64,000 bases of DNA from Polydactylus sextarius (taxonomy: Eukaryota; Chordata; Actinopteri; Polynemidae): contig CM028906.1 in the NCBI GenBank assembly GCA_016801845.1, positions 5,596,501 through 5,660,500 of the forward strand, given 5' to 3'. Both the position numbers and the translations under genes were made by a program. Position 1 is the stretch's first letter. Every line of letters starts with the position of its first letter. Positions 37,401-48,784 of the stretch are shown in pieces. The notes beneath the pieces are model-generated. The model was given only the letters and a program-made list of their open reading frames with translations. It was not told the origin of the DNA and searched no databases.

Positions 37401-40400
37401 CAATTCTCTTTACCAATTACAGCAAGAAACAAGCAGATGACATGTTCAGGTGCTGAAGACTTCTTTGTAAAAACAACCTCACTTTGCCAGAGCGTGAGGA
37501 CAAAACTGCACCTTATGGCTCCAGGCATCCCAGGAGAATATGCACACAGTGCGAAAAATAGCAACCCATCCCACCTTCAGAATTCAAAAGTAGGTCTCAC
37601 ACTCTCTCACACATACACGATGTGGTAGCCAAAGTAGACCTATTTCTGTCGACTAAAATACATTACAACAGGGGAAATCTATTCATACTTCCCCAGGTCA
37701 AATGGACATACAAGGCTCCAGCAGATCTGCAGGGACCATCTCTGCATAAAGTAAGAGTAAATTACAAACCACACAAATGAGATTTACAATCCTGCAGAAT
37801 GGTTTTACATAGCTATGGCATATATTAAATTAGTGAGTGTAGAGTTACCATAGTCACCATCTTTCAAATCCTACACATGGTGGTGTTAAAAAGCAAAAAG
37901 TGGGGCAGCACTGCTGTGAACACAGGGCATGTTTTTCCCTCTACTACCTTGAAGTCTGTTATACATTACATACAGTCTCACAGGATCAGAGATACATATA
38001 CAATTCAATACAGACATCTACACCTGGGGACGGCATTTGTCTGAAATGTGGGTACAAATCAAGTCTGAAGTGTCTACTGCTTTGTGAAGACAAGGGGCAG
38101 GATACAAATGAGAAAGTAGAACAAAAAGTTGGCAGTAGAGCTTTGACGTCACTTTGTCCATCACAACCACAGCTTTAACCAGTCACATCTGACATAATAA
38201 GATCACATTTTACAGTAGACTAGTAACTGTAATGTGAGCGTGCTCACCTGATAGGTGTAGTGTTGCCTGCAGGCTGGCTGTCATCCTCCGCCTCCTGCTG
38301 TCTGTGCACCTGCCTGACTCGACTGAACACCGACGAGCTGCAGAGACATTAAACATTAGCACAGTTAGACTTTTACTTTATAACCAGAAGAATCAGCTGC
38401 TACAAAAGGTTGATTAACTCTATAATTAATACAAACAGCATCGCAAACCTAAACTATAGATGATAATGATGAATTCAGTGTGCTTGTCCTCATTTAAAAA
38501 TAAAGTGAGCTGAGAACATAGATTTTATGCAGAACAATTCAAAACAGACTCCATGGTAAAATTAAACGTGGCGTTACAGGAAAGTACACACAAAAATAGA
38601 TTTAAATAGGGCAACAGATTCGCTGTAGCTTAAGCTGTGATCAACGTACTTTGAAGGATTTACAGCCTTATGAATATAGGCATTTTTTATTCATCAATCA
38701 GCGCATTATTTTTGTTTTCAAAGATTTTTTGGACCATGGTCAGATCCATGAATGAAAGGGATGCATTACAGACTGCAGTTGATAACTGACCTTTAGTTTA
38801 ATGCCGTTCTCAGGAGACTGAATCAGTCTGAACACACTTAGGAAATAATTCAGTTAATAAGACGAGAGTGGCAGGTTACCTGGTTATAGCCTTGGAAACA
38901 GTGGTAACCTTGGTGACAGATCCATCCTCCTCTGATAATACTGGCTCTGAAAGAAAGAAATGTATTAGTAAGAGGGTGATGAGAACATGCGGCGTCTCCA
39001 TGGATACCACCTTGTCACTCTCAAGAACATACACACGCCTGTGGGGGTTTTGTGTGAGCACACAAACAACTCTTACTCTGTAGGCTGAAGCGCTCCGGGC
39101 TGCCCTCGTCCACAGGAGTCACCAGCTTCATCCTCAAACTCAGCTTCCCGTCTTCCTTCTCTGTCGCATCCTCTCTGGTTTCCCTTGAAATGATATCACT
39201 AGTGGCCATCGCTACATCTGCAGAGACGTCTGCCACCATGTTTGGCTTTTCTGAAAAGGAAGTGATCTCTGAATGAAAAAGGAAGCAAATGAAGTTCAGC
39301 ATCAGATAACACTTGTGCTTCTTCACACTTATGTCATTGTGCAGCTCGAGTTTGTCAAGTACTAAAAACCCACCGATGGGAGTGCTGTGTCTCAGCGTCT
39401 GCTTCAGCTGGTTGATTAGAGGTGGTGTGGCACCAACAGTGGGACCAATCAGCTCCCCTTCTTTGGGAAGCGTGAAATGGAAAGAAATTTCTGTAAAAGT
39501 GGAAACGCATAAGATCTATTTCAGTAAATTGTTGCAATCAAATCTCCAACCTCTCACCTTCACCTGAGAGAACATGGGTCTAATTATTTTAGTTCTGTAT
39601 CTCATTCTTATTGGTGGAGAGAGAGAGAGATACTATGCAAATTGGCAATTTCTGAGAAACAGCGTCAGCACTAAAAAAAGGAGTCAGGTGGGAGAAGACA
39701 AGAGCAGTCAGGAGACAGGTGAGACAAATAACATTTATTATTTCACCCAAGCACTGATCTCAACTCTTTTACTGTGTTTAACATAGTTGTACAAAGAGTT
39801 TTATCTGTGTAATGAGGGACTGTTTCACATTTCCAATTTAGTTTATTGAAAATGGCACAATCAGCACCATGTCTGAGCTTTTGGGAATTGAGACCAGTAC
39901 TATCAAACAGTGACTGTGACAATTTTTGTTTGGGATCCTGTCATAAAGCAATGTTTTGTTCTTTCCCTTCCCTCCTACAAAAATGAAGCACAGATTAAAG
40001 AATCTCCATAAAAGACTTTTTGTTTGTTTTGTTTGCTGACTGGCCACTTATGGTTGGGAAACAGTATTTTTTTTCCTCAGCATTTGAAATAAGTCTTTGC
40101 TAAGTGTGAAAACACCTGCATTCATCTTACCTCCCGAGCTGTCACTGAGGCTCTTGTCTTTGAGCCCGTCCAGTTCAGGCCCCGTCCTCTCGGTCTGGGA
40201 CAACCTATCAGGAGTTGCTTTCACCTCCTTGGCCTGAGCCTGGGACCCGTGGCCATTAGTGGAGGCAGACACATTGGCTGTGATTGGCTGGGAGCTGCTA
40301 GTCTTCAACTGTGGCGTCACGTCTTTCTTCAGACTCTGGGAGCCTCTCTCACTGTCTGTAACAACCACAATGATGCTGTCCACTCCCTGGTCTTCACTGT

Positions 40401-43400
40401 CTTCCTCCATGGGCTCAGGAGACAACAGCTGACTCTGAGAAAGAGCCAGAGCCATTCCTGAAGCACCACCTTCCTCTGCACTCTCCTCCTCCATCACTAC
40501 CTCCTCCTCCTCTTCCATTATACCCTGCTCATCCATCATGTCCTTTTCAGTCTGGCTGTCACTGACTGCTGTGACAGACTTAGTCTTTGCAGTGTCTCCT
40601 GCTCTGACATTGACAGAATTCTTCACCACATCCACCACAGATGAATGAGAGATCATGGACTGTGAGGGCAAACTGCTGGGTGTAGTGTCTGAGGGAGTCT
40701 CCTGCACACAGCTGTTAACAGTCATATCAGAGGAATCAAACTTTGGTTGAGAGCAGGATACCATGTCAGCCGAGCTCGGCTCAGTACAGCCACTCTTACT
40801 GTCTTTTACATTCACATTTTGTACATTCAAAGAAGGTTCTGTCTTTTTGAGCACATCAGACTTCTGCGATAGATTGGACGGCTCAATCCTGGCACATTCA
40901 TGCTTTGGTGAGTCAGCAGAGTTGGAATCTTTCAAACTAGTGGCAATTTGTGATTCTGCAGGAATGCCATTGCTCTCACTCTTCTGATCACAGCGTGAAA
41001 TCACAGAGTCGCTGGTGTCGACACCTGGTGGCTCTTCCAGCTCTTCTATCTGAGTGGCCTGACTGTCCTCTTCAATCTGTTCTGAGGTCTGCTGAGCTGA
41101 GATGTTGCTCTCCGTGTTCACAGAGAGTTGCAAAGGCAAAGTGAAAGTAGCCGACTCCAGATGTTGAGACTGTGTCTCACAAGGCAACGATGCCAACTTC
41201 TTATCTGACTGTTTGGGAGACTCCTGGCTCGGAGTCGGGACAAAAACATCCTGAGAAAACAGAAATACACAAAGAAGACATACTGACACGTTTTCATTTC
41301 AGTAAAGCTGTTGATTATTTCTGGAATCAATGTATTAAATTAAGATACAAGACTTCAGTTATAAAAAAATATATTGTACCCTTTAAATTTCTAAATATAT
41401 GAGAAGGCTGATTGATCAAACTGAAGAGAAATACATACATAGAAGTACATACATGAGAAAACTCGGGCTGGGAGGGTAAAGAGAAAGGACGCTCTAAAAC
41501 AAAACCAGGAGAGTTCTGTGATACAGGTGTAGAAGCGGACGGCTGTGGCTTAGAGGCGGCCTCCGTTTCCATTGGCTGCTCTTCCTTCTCCACCACTCGA
41601 TCTTCTGGGGGCAATGAAGTGTCCATTGGCTCATCAGCCCCTGATGGAGGAAACCATTTTTGGCTTTACTCAACAGCTCTCAAACTGAAATCTGGCTATT
41701 TAAGTGGGTTAAGTCACTTACCGTGTTCATTCTCTGTTGGTGAGCTGGGGACAATTAAAGGAGTGTGGGTGAAATTGTCTGGGGTTGGAGCAACATAATC
41801 CACAGAACTCCTTGAAAAACAAAAAACAAGAGTCATATCATTTGTGGGGGTGGATGGTTGAGCCAAGAAGACAAGCACTCTTGTGACTCACTGGGACAGA
41901 CTCTCTTGCACCAGCGTTCCCTGTCCAGAGAGGTGTAGCAGTCTCAGAGTGTGGGCTGGTGTCGAGGTGGGTTGACCCTGCTGTTCTGGCTCAGATACCG
42001 TGCTGTCTACTGCAGCACCTGAGAGCAACACAGAGAGAACGTGTGTCTATAATCCAAAGTGTTAATTTGAAAAGTTCAGTGTCTGTTTAATGTTCACATG
42101 TTGGTAAAAAAAAAAAACATGATATTTCAGTCTTTGCTTCTAAACATAAACTTATTTTAAACGCTGAGAAATTATTTCCCATCATCTACATATTTTCTCA
42201 CCATTTGCCTTCCTGATTTAATTTTTTCACTGCATAACTCTCAACTCAGCAAGATTTTACTTTGCTGCTAACTCTGTCATGTCATAGATTCCCCTCATTA
42301 TTTAAACACTTCATACCAGCAAAAACCCAATTATTCACACAACCAGGTGATTTTTACCTCACAATGAACTGACTTTATATTCAGAACTTTCATTATCTGT
42401 GTGTGCCACATGTGTGGGTGTACCTGTCTTGTCACCATCAAACATGTCCTCCTGTGTTGAGGGGATCTCACAGTCATTCTGGTTCTGTTCACTAGAGGCC
42501 TGAAGACCCTGTGAGTGCAGCAGGACCTGGACACTCAGCTGCCTGCCCGATTGACCTGGAGAATCAGATGAACTGCTGGAGCTGACCTCAGATCTGGAGA
42601 AGAACAAAAAACTCTTGTTTAACCACATTAACATCAGCGTCTCCAATGAATGCAGGATTTAAAAAACACAACACAAAGCTGTACCTCACAGATTTGTTGT
42701 CCTGACTCGCTGAAGTCCTGGAGCTGATGCTCTGCTCTGCTGGTGATGAGAAGCGGGTAGAAATTACTTTAAACCATTAACAGTTCTGATCGGGTGCTGA
42801 ATAATAAACTGTGGCAACTGGCAGTCACGTTGCACGCACCGGGATTTGCAATTTATTTGTTATAACGTGCGCACACACAGTATAGAGAATGTGTGTAGCA
42901 TCATAATGCTCAGTCAGCCATAAGCATTTCTCATGGAGCAGGTGGGATTTTGCTGCTTCCCAAGGGACAAGTCCATCCTGTTAATGTTAATGATATATTA
43001 ATGAAGGCAACAGAGCCAAGTGTAAATAAAACTAGGGGTAGGAATGACAGGGTGCGTCCCGATACGATACGATGCAATACACGATACATGGACCATGATA
43101 CCGCTAACATCATGATACAGAGATAACTGATATATTTCTCAACACTCCTATAATGATGTGATCACAATATCTACCCAAATGGAAAATGCTCACAAATAAG
43201 TTAAGGATTTTTTTGTATTTACTGCCTGTAACCAGTCAATACACACTTCACCTATTTGCATAATTACAACGACTCCTTCTATGTTTATTGATTTGGAACT
43301 AGGTTAAACCTAATTTTTGTGTCTTGCTTTTGTATGTCTGAATATGCATAGGCTACTGTACGTCTTAATTTCCCTTTGGGTATAATAAAGTCTATCTATC

Positions 43401-46305
43401 TGTCAAGATAAATAAATAGATACTAGATAGACCTAAATGGGGGGGTTGCATATACAGCGACCAAGTGCCGTATTGCGTGGAGGAAAATTATCACCGGCCC
43501 AATTTTCAGACTATGGCAGGGCAAATTAGCCTATAGCAGAGTGCCACATTGCCATCTGCCATTATCTCAACCTCTGCTTCTTTGGCGAGTAACTTCCTCT
43601 CCTTTCTTATCTTATGTGTTCAGCAACACTGCGTGGAGCCGTTTAGTAGTGATGCCGGATAAAGTGAGGCATTCTGTATAGAGCTGTATATAAATCCAAT
43701 GTTTGGATTTATGACTCCAAATGTAAACGGCACAAATCACACACAGACTGACCTTTTTAACTCTGTTGTGGTTTCACTTCTCTACCACCATCTGTGGTGC
43801 TTCTTGTCATAGACTCTCTGAGATTATGACCTCTACATGAGAAACAAACGCCATTATTCCTAAAGCCATTGTATAATTAGGTATTTTGATGATGGCAGTG
43901 GAGAGCGCTAAAATGTCGCCCTAAAAATCCACAGCACAAGATTCCCATCATTTCTACAAAGACACTGAGTGTGTCCTACATGTCAGTGTCTGTGTTGGTT
44001 TCTCCACTCATTTGTCTAGGATTTTCCTTTCATCTATCACCCATCAGGAGAATCAAATTGAATTTCTCAAATTACCTCAGTACCGAGCCTCACTGCAGCC
44101 ATATTGATGTAGAAATCAATTTCAGATGTGTGGCTTATGTTCTATCAGTTCAAATGAGATCAGAAGCCTAAATAACACGGAAATACAAAAAGGAAAAAAA
44201 AATCAATAAAATCCACAACATCCACAAATAGATGTCTTGTTTTACCTAATTTGGTGCAGCTCTCGCTGTCTGGCTGAGGGACACGGTCTTCCTCCTGACT
44301 GTTCACCTCTTCACCACACAGATCTTGACTCTGAGAGAGCTCAAGAAAACCAAACTGAGAGGTTCCCTCTGAAACGCAGGCAAACAGGTGTAGTGTTCAG
44401 TTATTATTGTGCAAGACTATGGATGTGGATATCGTTCTTTCTTAATGTGAGAGGACCTCTTACCTTCAGACTGGATGCAGTGTGTGGTAGAATCAGCTCC
44501 AGAATCCATGTCAGTGTCCTCTGGTGCACACCTGAAGGAAAAGAAAGCAGGGTGATAACGCTTTATCACTGCAACACCATCAATCTGCATTAAAGTTTGG
44601 TCCACACATACTTTTTCTTGTTTGAAGGAAGGCAAATGTTTATAACTTGACTCTCCTCCTGAAACGCTGAACTAGGGTTGGCTGCTGTGAGAACACCTAA
44701 ATAGACAAAACAATCTTAGAATCCGTAGGACAAACAATGTCCTCTTATTATAGCATATGTACTGTATCCATGCTATTAGAAAAACACTGACCGGGTTCAG
44801 CCTGGTTGTTACTCTCGCTCTCTGATTGGCTGTCAGACTGAGAGCATCTGCTTCCTAGTGGGGAGGATATCAGTTCCTGCAAAAGAAAAGAAAGCGAACT
44901 TGTTTCACAGAGCAACACACTGTCCATTGAGTGACATATCAAGTACATTCAAACTGTGTTAATCAAATGAAAGGAAAAGAAAATCTGTATTGTCCTTGTC
45001 TGTTTAAGGTTTGTAATGGAGACCATACTGAAAATAATTGCTCAGTAGCAAGTTAATGTGCTTTTTGGACACACATTGCTAATAATAGATAACAGTAGTT
45101 CACTTTGAACCAGGGGCTCCTGGAGCATATTGACAGTCAGTGAAAGAGAGAGAGAAAAAGAAGACACAAAAGATTTACGTCAGAGGTGGCAAAACAGTAT
45201 CACTTAATCCTCTCACAGCAATTTTTTGAGTAGTCAAGGGCAGGAAAGGACCTTGACAACTCCATAAAAATTCTATTGCATTTGCAAGACAGCTCAATCA
45301 TAGTGTTATAGCTAAACTGTAACGGTACAAGCCCTGACACTTACATCAAGTGGGAGACAATGTCTCTGTTGAATTTGGAGGATGTTAGGCACTGCACATG
45401 GATCAGAGGAGAAACATTACAAATAATGGTCATCAGTTACCTCCCATACAGAAAAAAAGGTCTTTAGCATCAACTCTTTTGATAATCTCAAACTGGTGCA
45501 CCAGGTGTTAAAAAGAAATGCGTGCAGCTCTGATCATGAATATGATAAACATGACAAGAGCTTTGCCATCTGCTCTTCTATGCGTTTGGAGTTTGTCATC
45601 CAGGCTCCTATCTGTTAGTAAGTTGCATGCCTATATTTAGTCATGTGATAGACTGGCAACTTGTCAACATGTAAAACATGTAACATGTCTGGTAGCCTCT
45701 CCAGTTGACCCTGAATAGTGGGTGGACAAAGATGAATATGGCCATCTGTGGACTGATCTTGTCAAGTCTGACTCCTGTTGTGTGGGAAAACATAATATGT
45801 TTGTTAACTCAAATACTTTAACTCAAAACAAATTAAAATGAAATACATCTCGACAACAATGCCACTACTGTGTTTACAGAAACACGTGCATTCAAAACGT
45901 GCATCCAAACACATGGTTTAATAGTATAACACCTACAAAGAGTATTATTTGTATAAAATTAGTAGTTCCACAGTTTGACGTCTCGTTATACTTAAATCAG
46001 TTCTTTTACTCGAATCATATATATTTATTTCACCACTGCTGCACAATGACCCACATGTGTTTATCTTGTTGTGATTCGTGATGAGACCCAGACCAAAATC
46101 AGTTTTAAAGCCCTGTTAAGCTTACCAACACCGGGCTGCGGGCAGTGGGCTGGAGGCTGGACAGGCGTCGGGCCAACAAGGCTCGGTAGCTGCTCTCGGG
46201 ATCGTCCTCCAAAGCGACGCTGTCCGGCTGGGAGTCCTCTACAATCAGACACGGGTTCTCGGGCTGTGGCAGGCTGGAATCCAGTTCACTTCCGCCGGGA
46301 TCCAT
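29136..46305 (-). CDS. tp53bp1: TP53-binding protein 1 (53BP1), complete, 28 coding exons
   Basis: Exons in transcript order: 46126-46305, 44792-44876, 44612-44684, 44464-44531, 44246-44368, 42685-42739, 42424-42593, 41892-42018, 41722-41810, 41453-41640, 40131-41250, 39374-39490, 39077-39268, 38880-38946, 38248-38337, 36408-36663, 36144-36212, 35901-36053, 34993-35213, 34501-34671, 33606-34003, 33229-33420, 32635-32817, 31262-31459, 31036-31130, 30233-30429, 29418-29554, 29136-29320. They join in frame for 5,199 nt (1,732 aa; human 1,972). 53BP1 is the chromatin reader that recognises H4K20me2 and ubiquitylated H2A at double-strand breaks and favours end joining over resection. Over 30 SQ/TQ dipeptides (ATM target type) lie mainly in the N-terminal two thirds, followed by oligomerisation segment, GAR motif, tandem Tudor, UDR, NLS and two BRCT domains (separate entries). 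The start gives MDPGGSELDSS, matching human MDPTGSQLDSD. Confidence 0.97.
30625..30712. repeat. 40-bp inverted repeat (long hairpin) in a tp53bp1 intron
   Basis: Arms 30625-30664 and 30673-30712 with an 8-base loop; 37 of 40 positions pair, the innermost 26 without mismatch. It lies in the intron between tp53bp1 exons 25 and 26. It could be a small MITE or foldback element, or a precursor-like hairpin; no evidence of processing is visible. Confidence 0.9.
32635..32817 (-). other. tp53bp1 exon 23: UDR and bipartite nuclear localisation signal
   Basis: The exon 22/23 junction gives LTKASDISLDNLVEGKRRRR, matching the human ubiquitylation-dependent recruitment motif that reads H2AK13/K15 ubiquitin. 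Downstream, GKRKLRTTSEEGRTPSKRGR matches the human bipartite NLS (GKRKLITSEEERSPAKRGRK). Both are near-identical to mammals in the basic residues. Confidence 0.9.
33229..34003 (-). other. tp53bp1 exons 21-22: tandem Tudor domain
   Basis: Exon 21 encodes FVGLRVVAKWSSNGYFYSG and FDDGYECEVVGKDILLCDP; exon 22 encodes GHKTEGQELFYSVEKDG and VILSLEQGNKLREQ. The aromatic cage that binds H4K20me2 (human W1495, Y1502, D1521, Y1523) is intact at about W1277, Y1284, D1303 and Y1305, so methyl-lysine reading should be kept. Exon 21 starts after AG at 34004-34005. Confidence 0.95.
34501..34671 (-). other. tp53bp1 exon 20: Gly/Arg-rich (GAR) motif
   Basis: Encodes a Gly/Arg-rich chain that ends SPRGRARRGRPPSRSS, matching human TPRGRGRRGRPPSRTT. 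In mammals this motif is methylated by PRMT1 and helps DNA binding. The fish exon carries additional GGGHQQRGHRGQRAG-type sequence ahead of it, extending the basic stretch. Confidence 0.85.
35901..36053 (-). other. tp53bp1 exon 18: oligomerisation segment
   Basis: Encodes HVRTIQEVRTTITRIITDVY followed by YEDGKEVDRKVTE (protein residues about 1,024-1,074). This matches the human segment around residues 1,231-1,270 that multimerises 53BP1 and is needed for focus formation. It is among the best conserved parts of the protein outside the Tudor and BRCT domains. Confidence 0.9.
36733..36779 (+). repeat. (TG)n and poly-G tract in a tp53bp1 intron
   Basis: Imperfect TG repeat running into a G-rich stretch with several runs of G (GGGTGGGGGTGGGAAGG followed by nine or more G). 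The G runs fit a potential G-quadruplex on the given strand. Confidence 0.85.
40131..41250 (-). other. tp53bp1 exon 11: long disordered acidic exon
   Basis: This 1,120-nt exon is by far the largest in the gene and corresponds to the large central exon of mammalian 53BP1. It is rich in Ser, Glu, Asp and Gln with about 16 SQ/TQ sites, including LSQSQLLSPEPMEEDSED. Apart from scattered SQ sites and acidic runs, little aligns with human by eye. The donor is GTAAGA after a Gly-encoding stretch at 40131; the open frame continues past it into the intron by chance. Confidence 0.85.
41453..46305 (-). other. tp53bp1 exons 1-10: conserved N-terminal ATM-target region
   Basis: Short motifs shared with human 53BP1 stand out against diverged sequence: PCLIVEDSQPDS (exon 1), FGFLELSQSQD (exon 5), STQEDMFD (exon 7), HTLRLLHLSGQGTLVQESL (exon 8), TPLIVPSSPTE (exon 9) and SLPSQPEFSH at the exon 10 end, continuing DVFVPTPS in exon 11. 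In mammals phosphorylated SQ/TQ and neighbouring sites in this region recruit RIF1 and PTIP. The conservation of small islands fits docking motifs in a disordered chain. Confidence 0.85.
43365..43425 (+). mobile_element. 3' tail of a LINE-type retroposon in a tp53bp1 intron
   Basis: The tract AATTTCCCTTTGGGTATAAT then AAAGTCTATCTATCTGTC resembles the 3' end shared by several fish LINEs (TTTCCC...GGG-ATAAAGT followed by TATC repeats). It sits in the 1.5-kb intron between tp53bp1 exons 5 and 6, antisense to the gene. Only the tail is recognisable. Confidence 0.45.
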
Positions 46306-46760
46306 GAGGTCGAGCCGAGAACAAGAATCGGTCTGTTGTTCTCTATATGGAGGGGCAATGAGACAACTAAGCCGACTGTGTGCGTTTGCAGCCGGTCATT
46401 GTTAGCAGACTTTCCCCGGTGGTAGCATGTTAGCTGAAGTGAGCTAGTTGCAAACAGCGCTCCGCCCAACAACAAAGCGAGCCGCCGCACGGTGAGTGAG
46501 TCGGTGTGCGTCTGGCAAACCTCACCGCGTAGCTGGAGCTACGTACTCGTACGGAGTAGTCAGTATGTTATAAAAGTTTTGGTTGACGTTTTTTTTTTAT
46601 CGTTATATCATTTTTTCTAAAAAACTTTGCACACCTATGCAGCTCGAATCCACTCCTCGCGGTAAAAGTTGCTAGAAGCGATTTGATTGGTCTATGGTGG
46701 GCGATGACGTACCACGTGACTGGTGGTTGGTTTTATGGTTAAAGGGTTGTTGTTGTTGTT
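46306..46760 (-). promoter_or_regulatory. tp53bp1 upstream region with CCAAT, CRE-like and E-box sites
   Basis: Upstream of the tp53bp1 start codon lies GC-richer sequence, then ATTGG (CCAAT box read on minus) at 46686-46690, TGACGT at 46705-46710 and CACGTGAC at 46713-46720 (palindromic E-box, USF type). Their cluster within 35 bp suggests a promoter. In human, TP53BP1 and MAP1A start head-to-head within a few hundred bases, so this region could also serve map1a; that is inference. Confidence 0.5.
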
Positions 46761-48349
46761 TTAACATATTGGTTATTTGGCGTTTTCACAGTTAAATATT
46801 ATTTTTGTGTTTCCTATTTGTATATTTTGTGTAATTGACGACATCTGCTGTGAATGTTTGGTTCATATTATTATAATAACCTTAAAAATGTAGGCTATAT
46901 AATAAATGATTATATAACTAATCTCTTGAAATAAAATCAATGGCTTTGTGTTGTTTTCATCTATTCAGTGTGGCCTTTGGTCTGCAAACTGCCTAAAATG
47001 ATGTTGGTCCCCTTTTTCTTTTCTTTTTTATAACACATTTTATTGGATTACGTGCATAGCACCAGGACTTTTAATGTGTTTAGTTGCTGTATTGTATTTT
47101 AATGTTTTTATGTTTCATACTTTTGCATTTTATTGCAACTTGCTGCACAATTTTCTCTTTTGGAAGAATAAAGATCTAAGCTGGACTTGAACAGAAGTGG
47201 TATTTACTTGTTTTGTTTCCCCATTGGAGACACTCCACAGTCCTGTTCTCCATGTTTTACTATGTAGTTTTCCCCTCCGTAATGATAAATCACATAAAAG
47301 AGATAAATCTAGGCCACTGCATCCCACGGTGGATTCTCAGAGACCTTCATGGGTCCTTGAGGGGCTTCCAGGGACTCCAGCAAAATGATATATAGGTTAA
47401 CCTTTCCACTATCATTTTCCTCACTTTGAGGAGTCACTGAGTTTGTCTGCTCGTTTAACCTCCTGCGTACGCCATGTTATCTCATTCTATATTTTAATCA
47501 TCACAGTCGATGTAGACCCAGAGACAGACTGAATATTTAGATCAGGCCTATACATTTCCAGAATTTACTCTTCCACTTTTCTAAAAATGGATGGACCATG
47601 TTGAGATCAGAACAGATATGACTTGGTCAACACCTGGTGGTGTGACTGACTCTAACGGTTAAAAACTGCAGAACGAATGCACACGTTACATCAGGTGAAT
47701 TTCATAATGAGCTTTTAATGGTGCGATGTCGGCTCATGTTTTTGCAGATTAACAGGCACGAACACCACTTTGTCTTTATCATTTGACAGCCTCAGTTTCC
47801 ATGGAGACACCACATTTCCTGTAACAGCAGTCTATGCAAATACTGATCACAGGGCTGCTGTTTGCACAGAAGGTAAAAAGAACCAATCACTTGACTTGAG
47901 TGAGGATGCTAGGAAAGTGAGTTTCTGCTCAGCAACTCTTCAAAATCTGAGCTGAAATCTGAGTAACTTAACACCATCTCACACCAGACATGAAATCTTT
48001 ACAGGAGTGGTGCTTTTTAACTTATCGGCAAAGTTTATTCCAAATACATTTTAAATAACTGAGATTAAATATCATGATGCACAAAGTCATTTCAGTTTTC
48101 CTTCCTTCTTGACAACACTATCATGTTTTGGTCACTGGGTTGTGGATGAGGTTTTACAATCAATTTCTCTGCAGAGTCCAGATTTCTATGATTTCAACAC
48201 AAAAATGCTCCTCTCTGCACACCCCATAATTCATACCGCTAGGTCTTTTTCTAATCTGCTCCAAGTCATTTGAAGGTGCAGCCTTATCTTGCCAGACGGC
48301 AGCATCTATGGATGGGCCTGAGCACAGCTGTGGTTTACAGGAAAGCATC

Positions 48350-48368
48350 AGCAGCAGCAGCAGCAGCA
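48350..48368 (+). repeat. (CAG)6 repeat
   Basis: Six CAG units in intergenic sequence; no gene is recognised around it. Confidence 0.85.
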
Positions 48369-48700
48369 TGTGTATCACTGACCGGCATTTCAGTATGGAA
48401 ACACTAAGGAGGAGACATCCAGGCTGCCAACAATGCAATTATGACGAAAACCTGATTCTGCTCCAGCAGCCAGATATGCAGCTTACAGTGGCTTTAGAGG
48501 TGGGAACTACAAAATTTAGGAAATATAATGAGATGTAGCAAGGTGGGAAGGGGTGCCGGTTCTTCAAGCCAAACCTTTACCGACTGGCACGCAAGTTTAG
48601 CGTTACGTCGTCATTTCTGCATATCTGGCTGGCAGGCACATTAAGAAATGCGCAGCCACAACCCAAAATGTCTCATCTGCTGGACCTGACAGACACTGAA

Positions 48701-48784
48701 TCACACACACACACACACACGCAGACACACACACACACACACACACATACACATACGCAGACACACACACACACACACACACAC
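48701..48784 (+). repeat. interrupted (CA)n microsatellite
   Basis: CA runs broken by two copies of GCAGA and by CATACACATAC, suggesting duplication of an interrupted unit. Confidence 0.95.

Noticed and set aside
37196..37564. 122-codon minus open frame inside a tp53bp1 intron
   Set aside because: No similarity to 53BP1, no suitable splice phase and no recognised domain.
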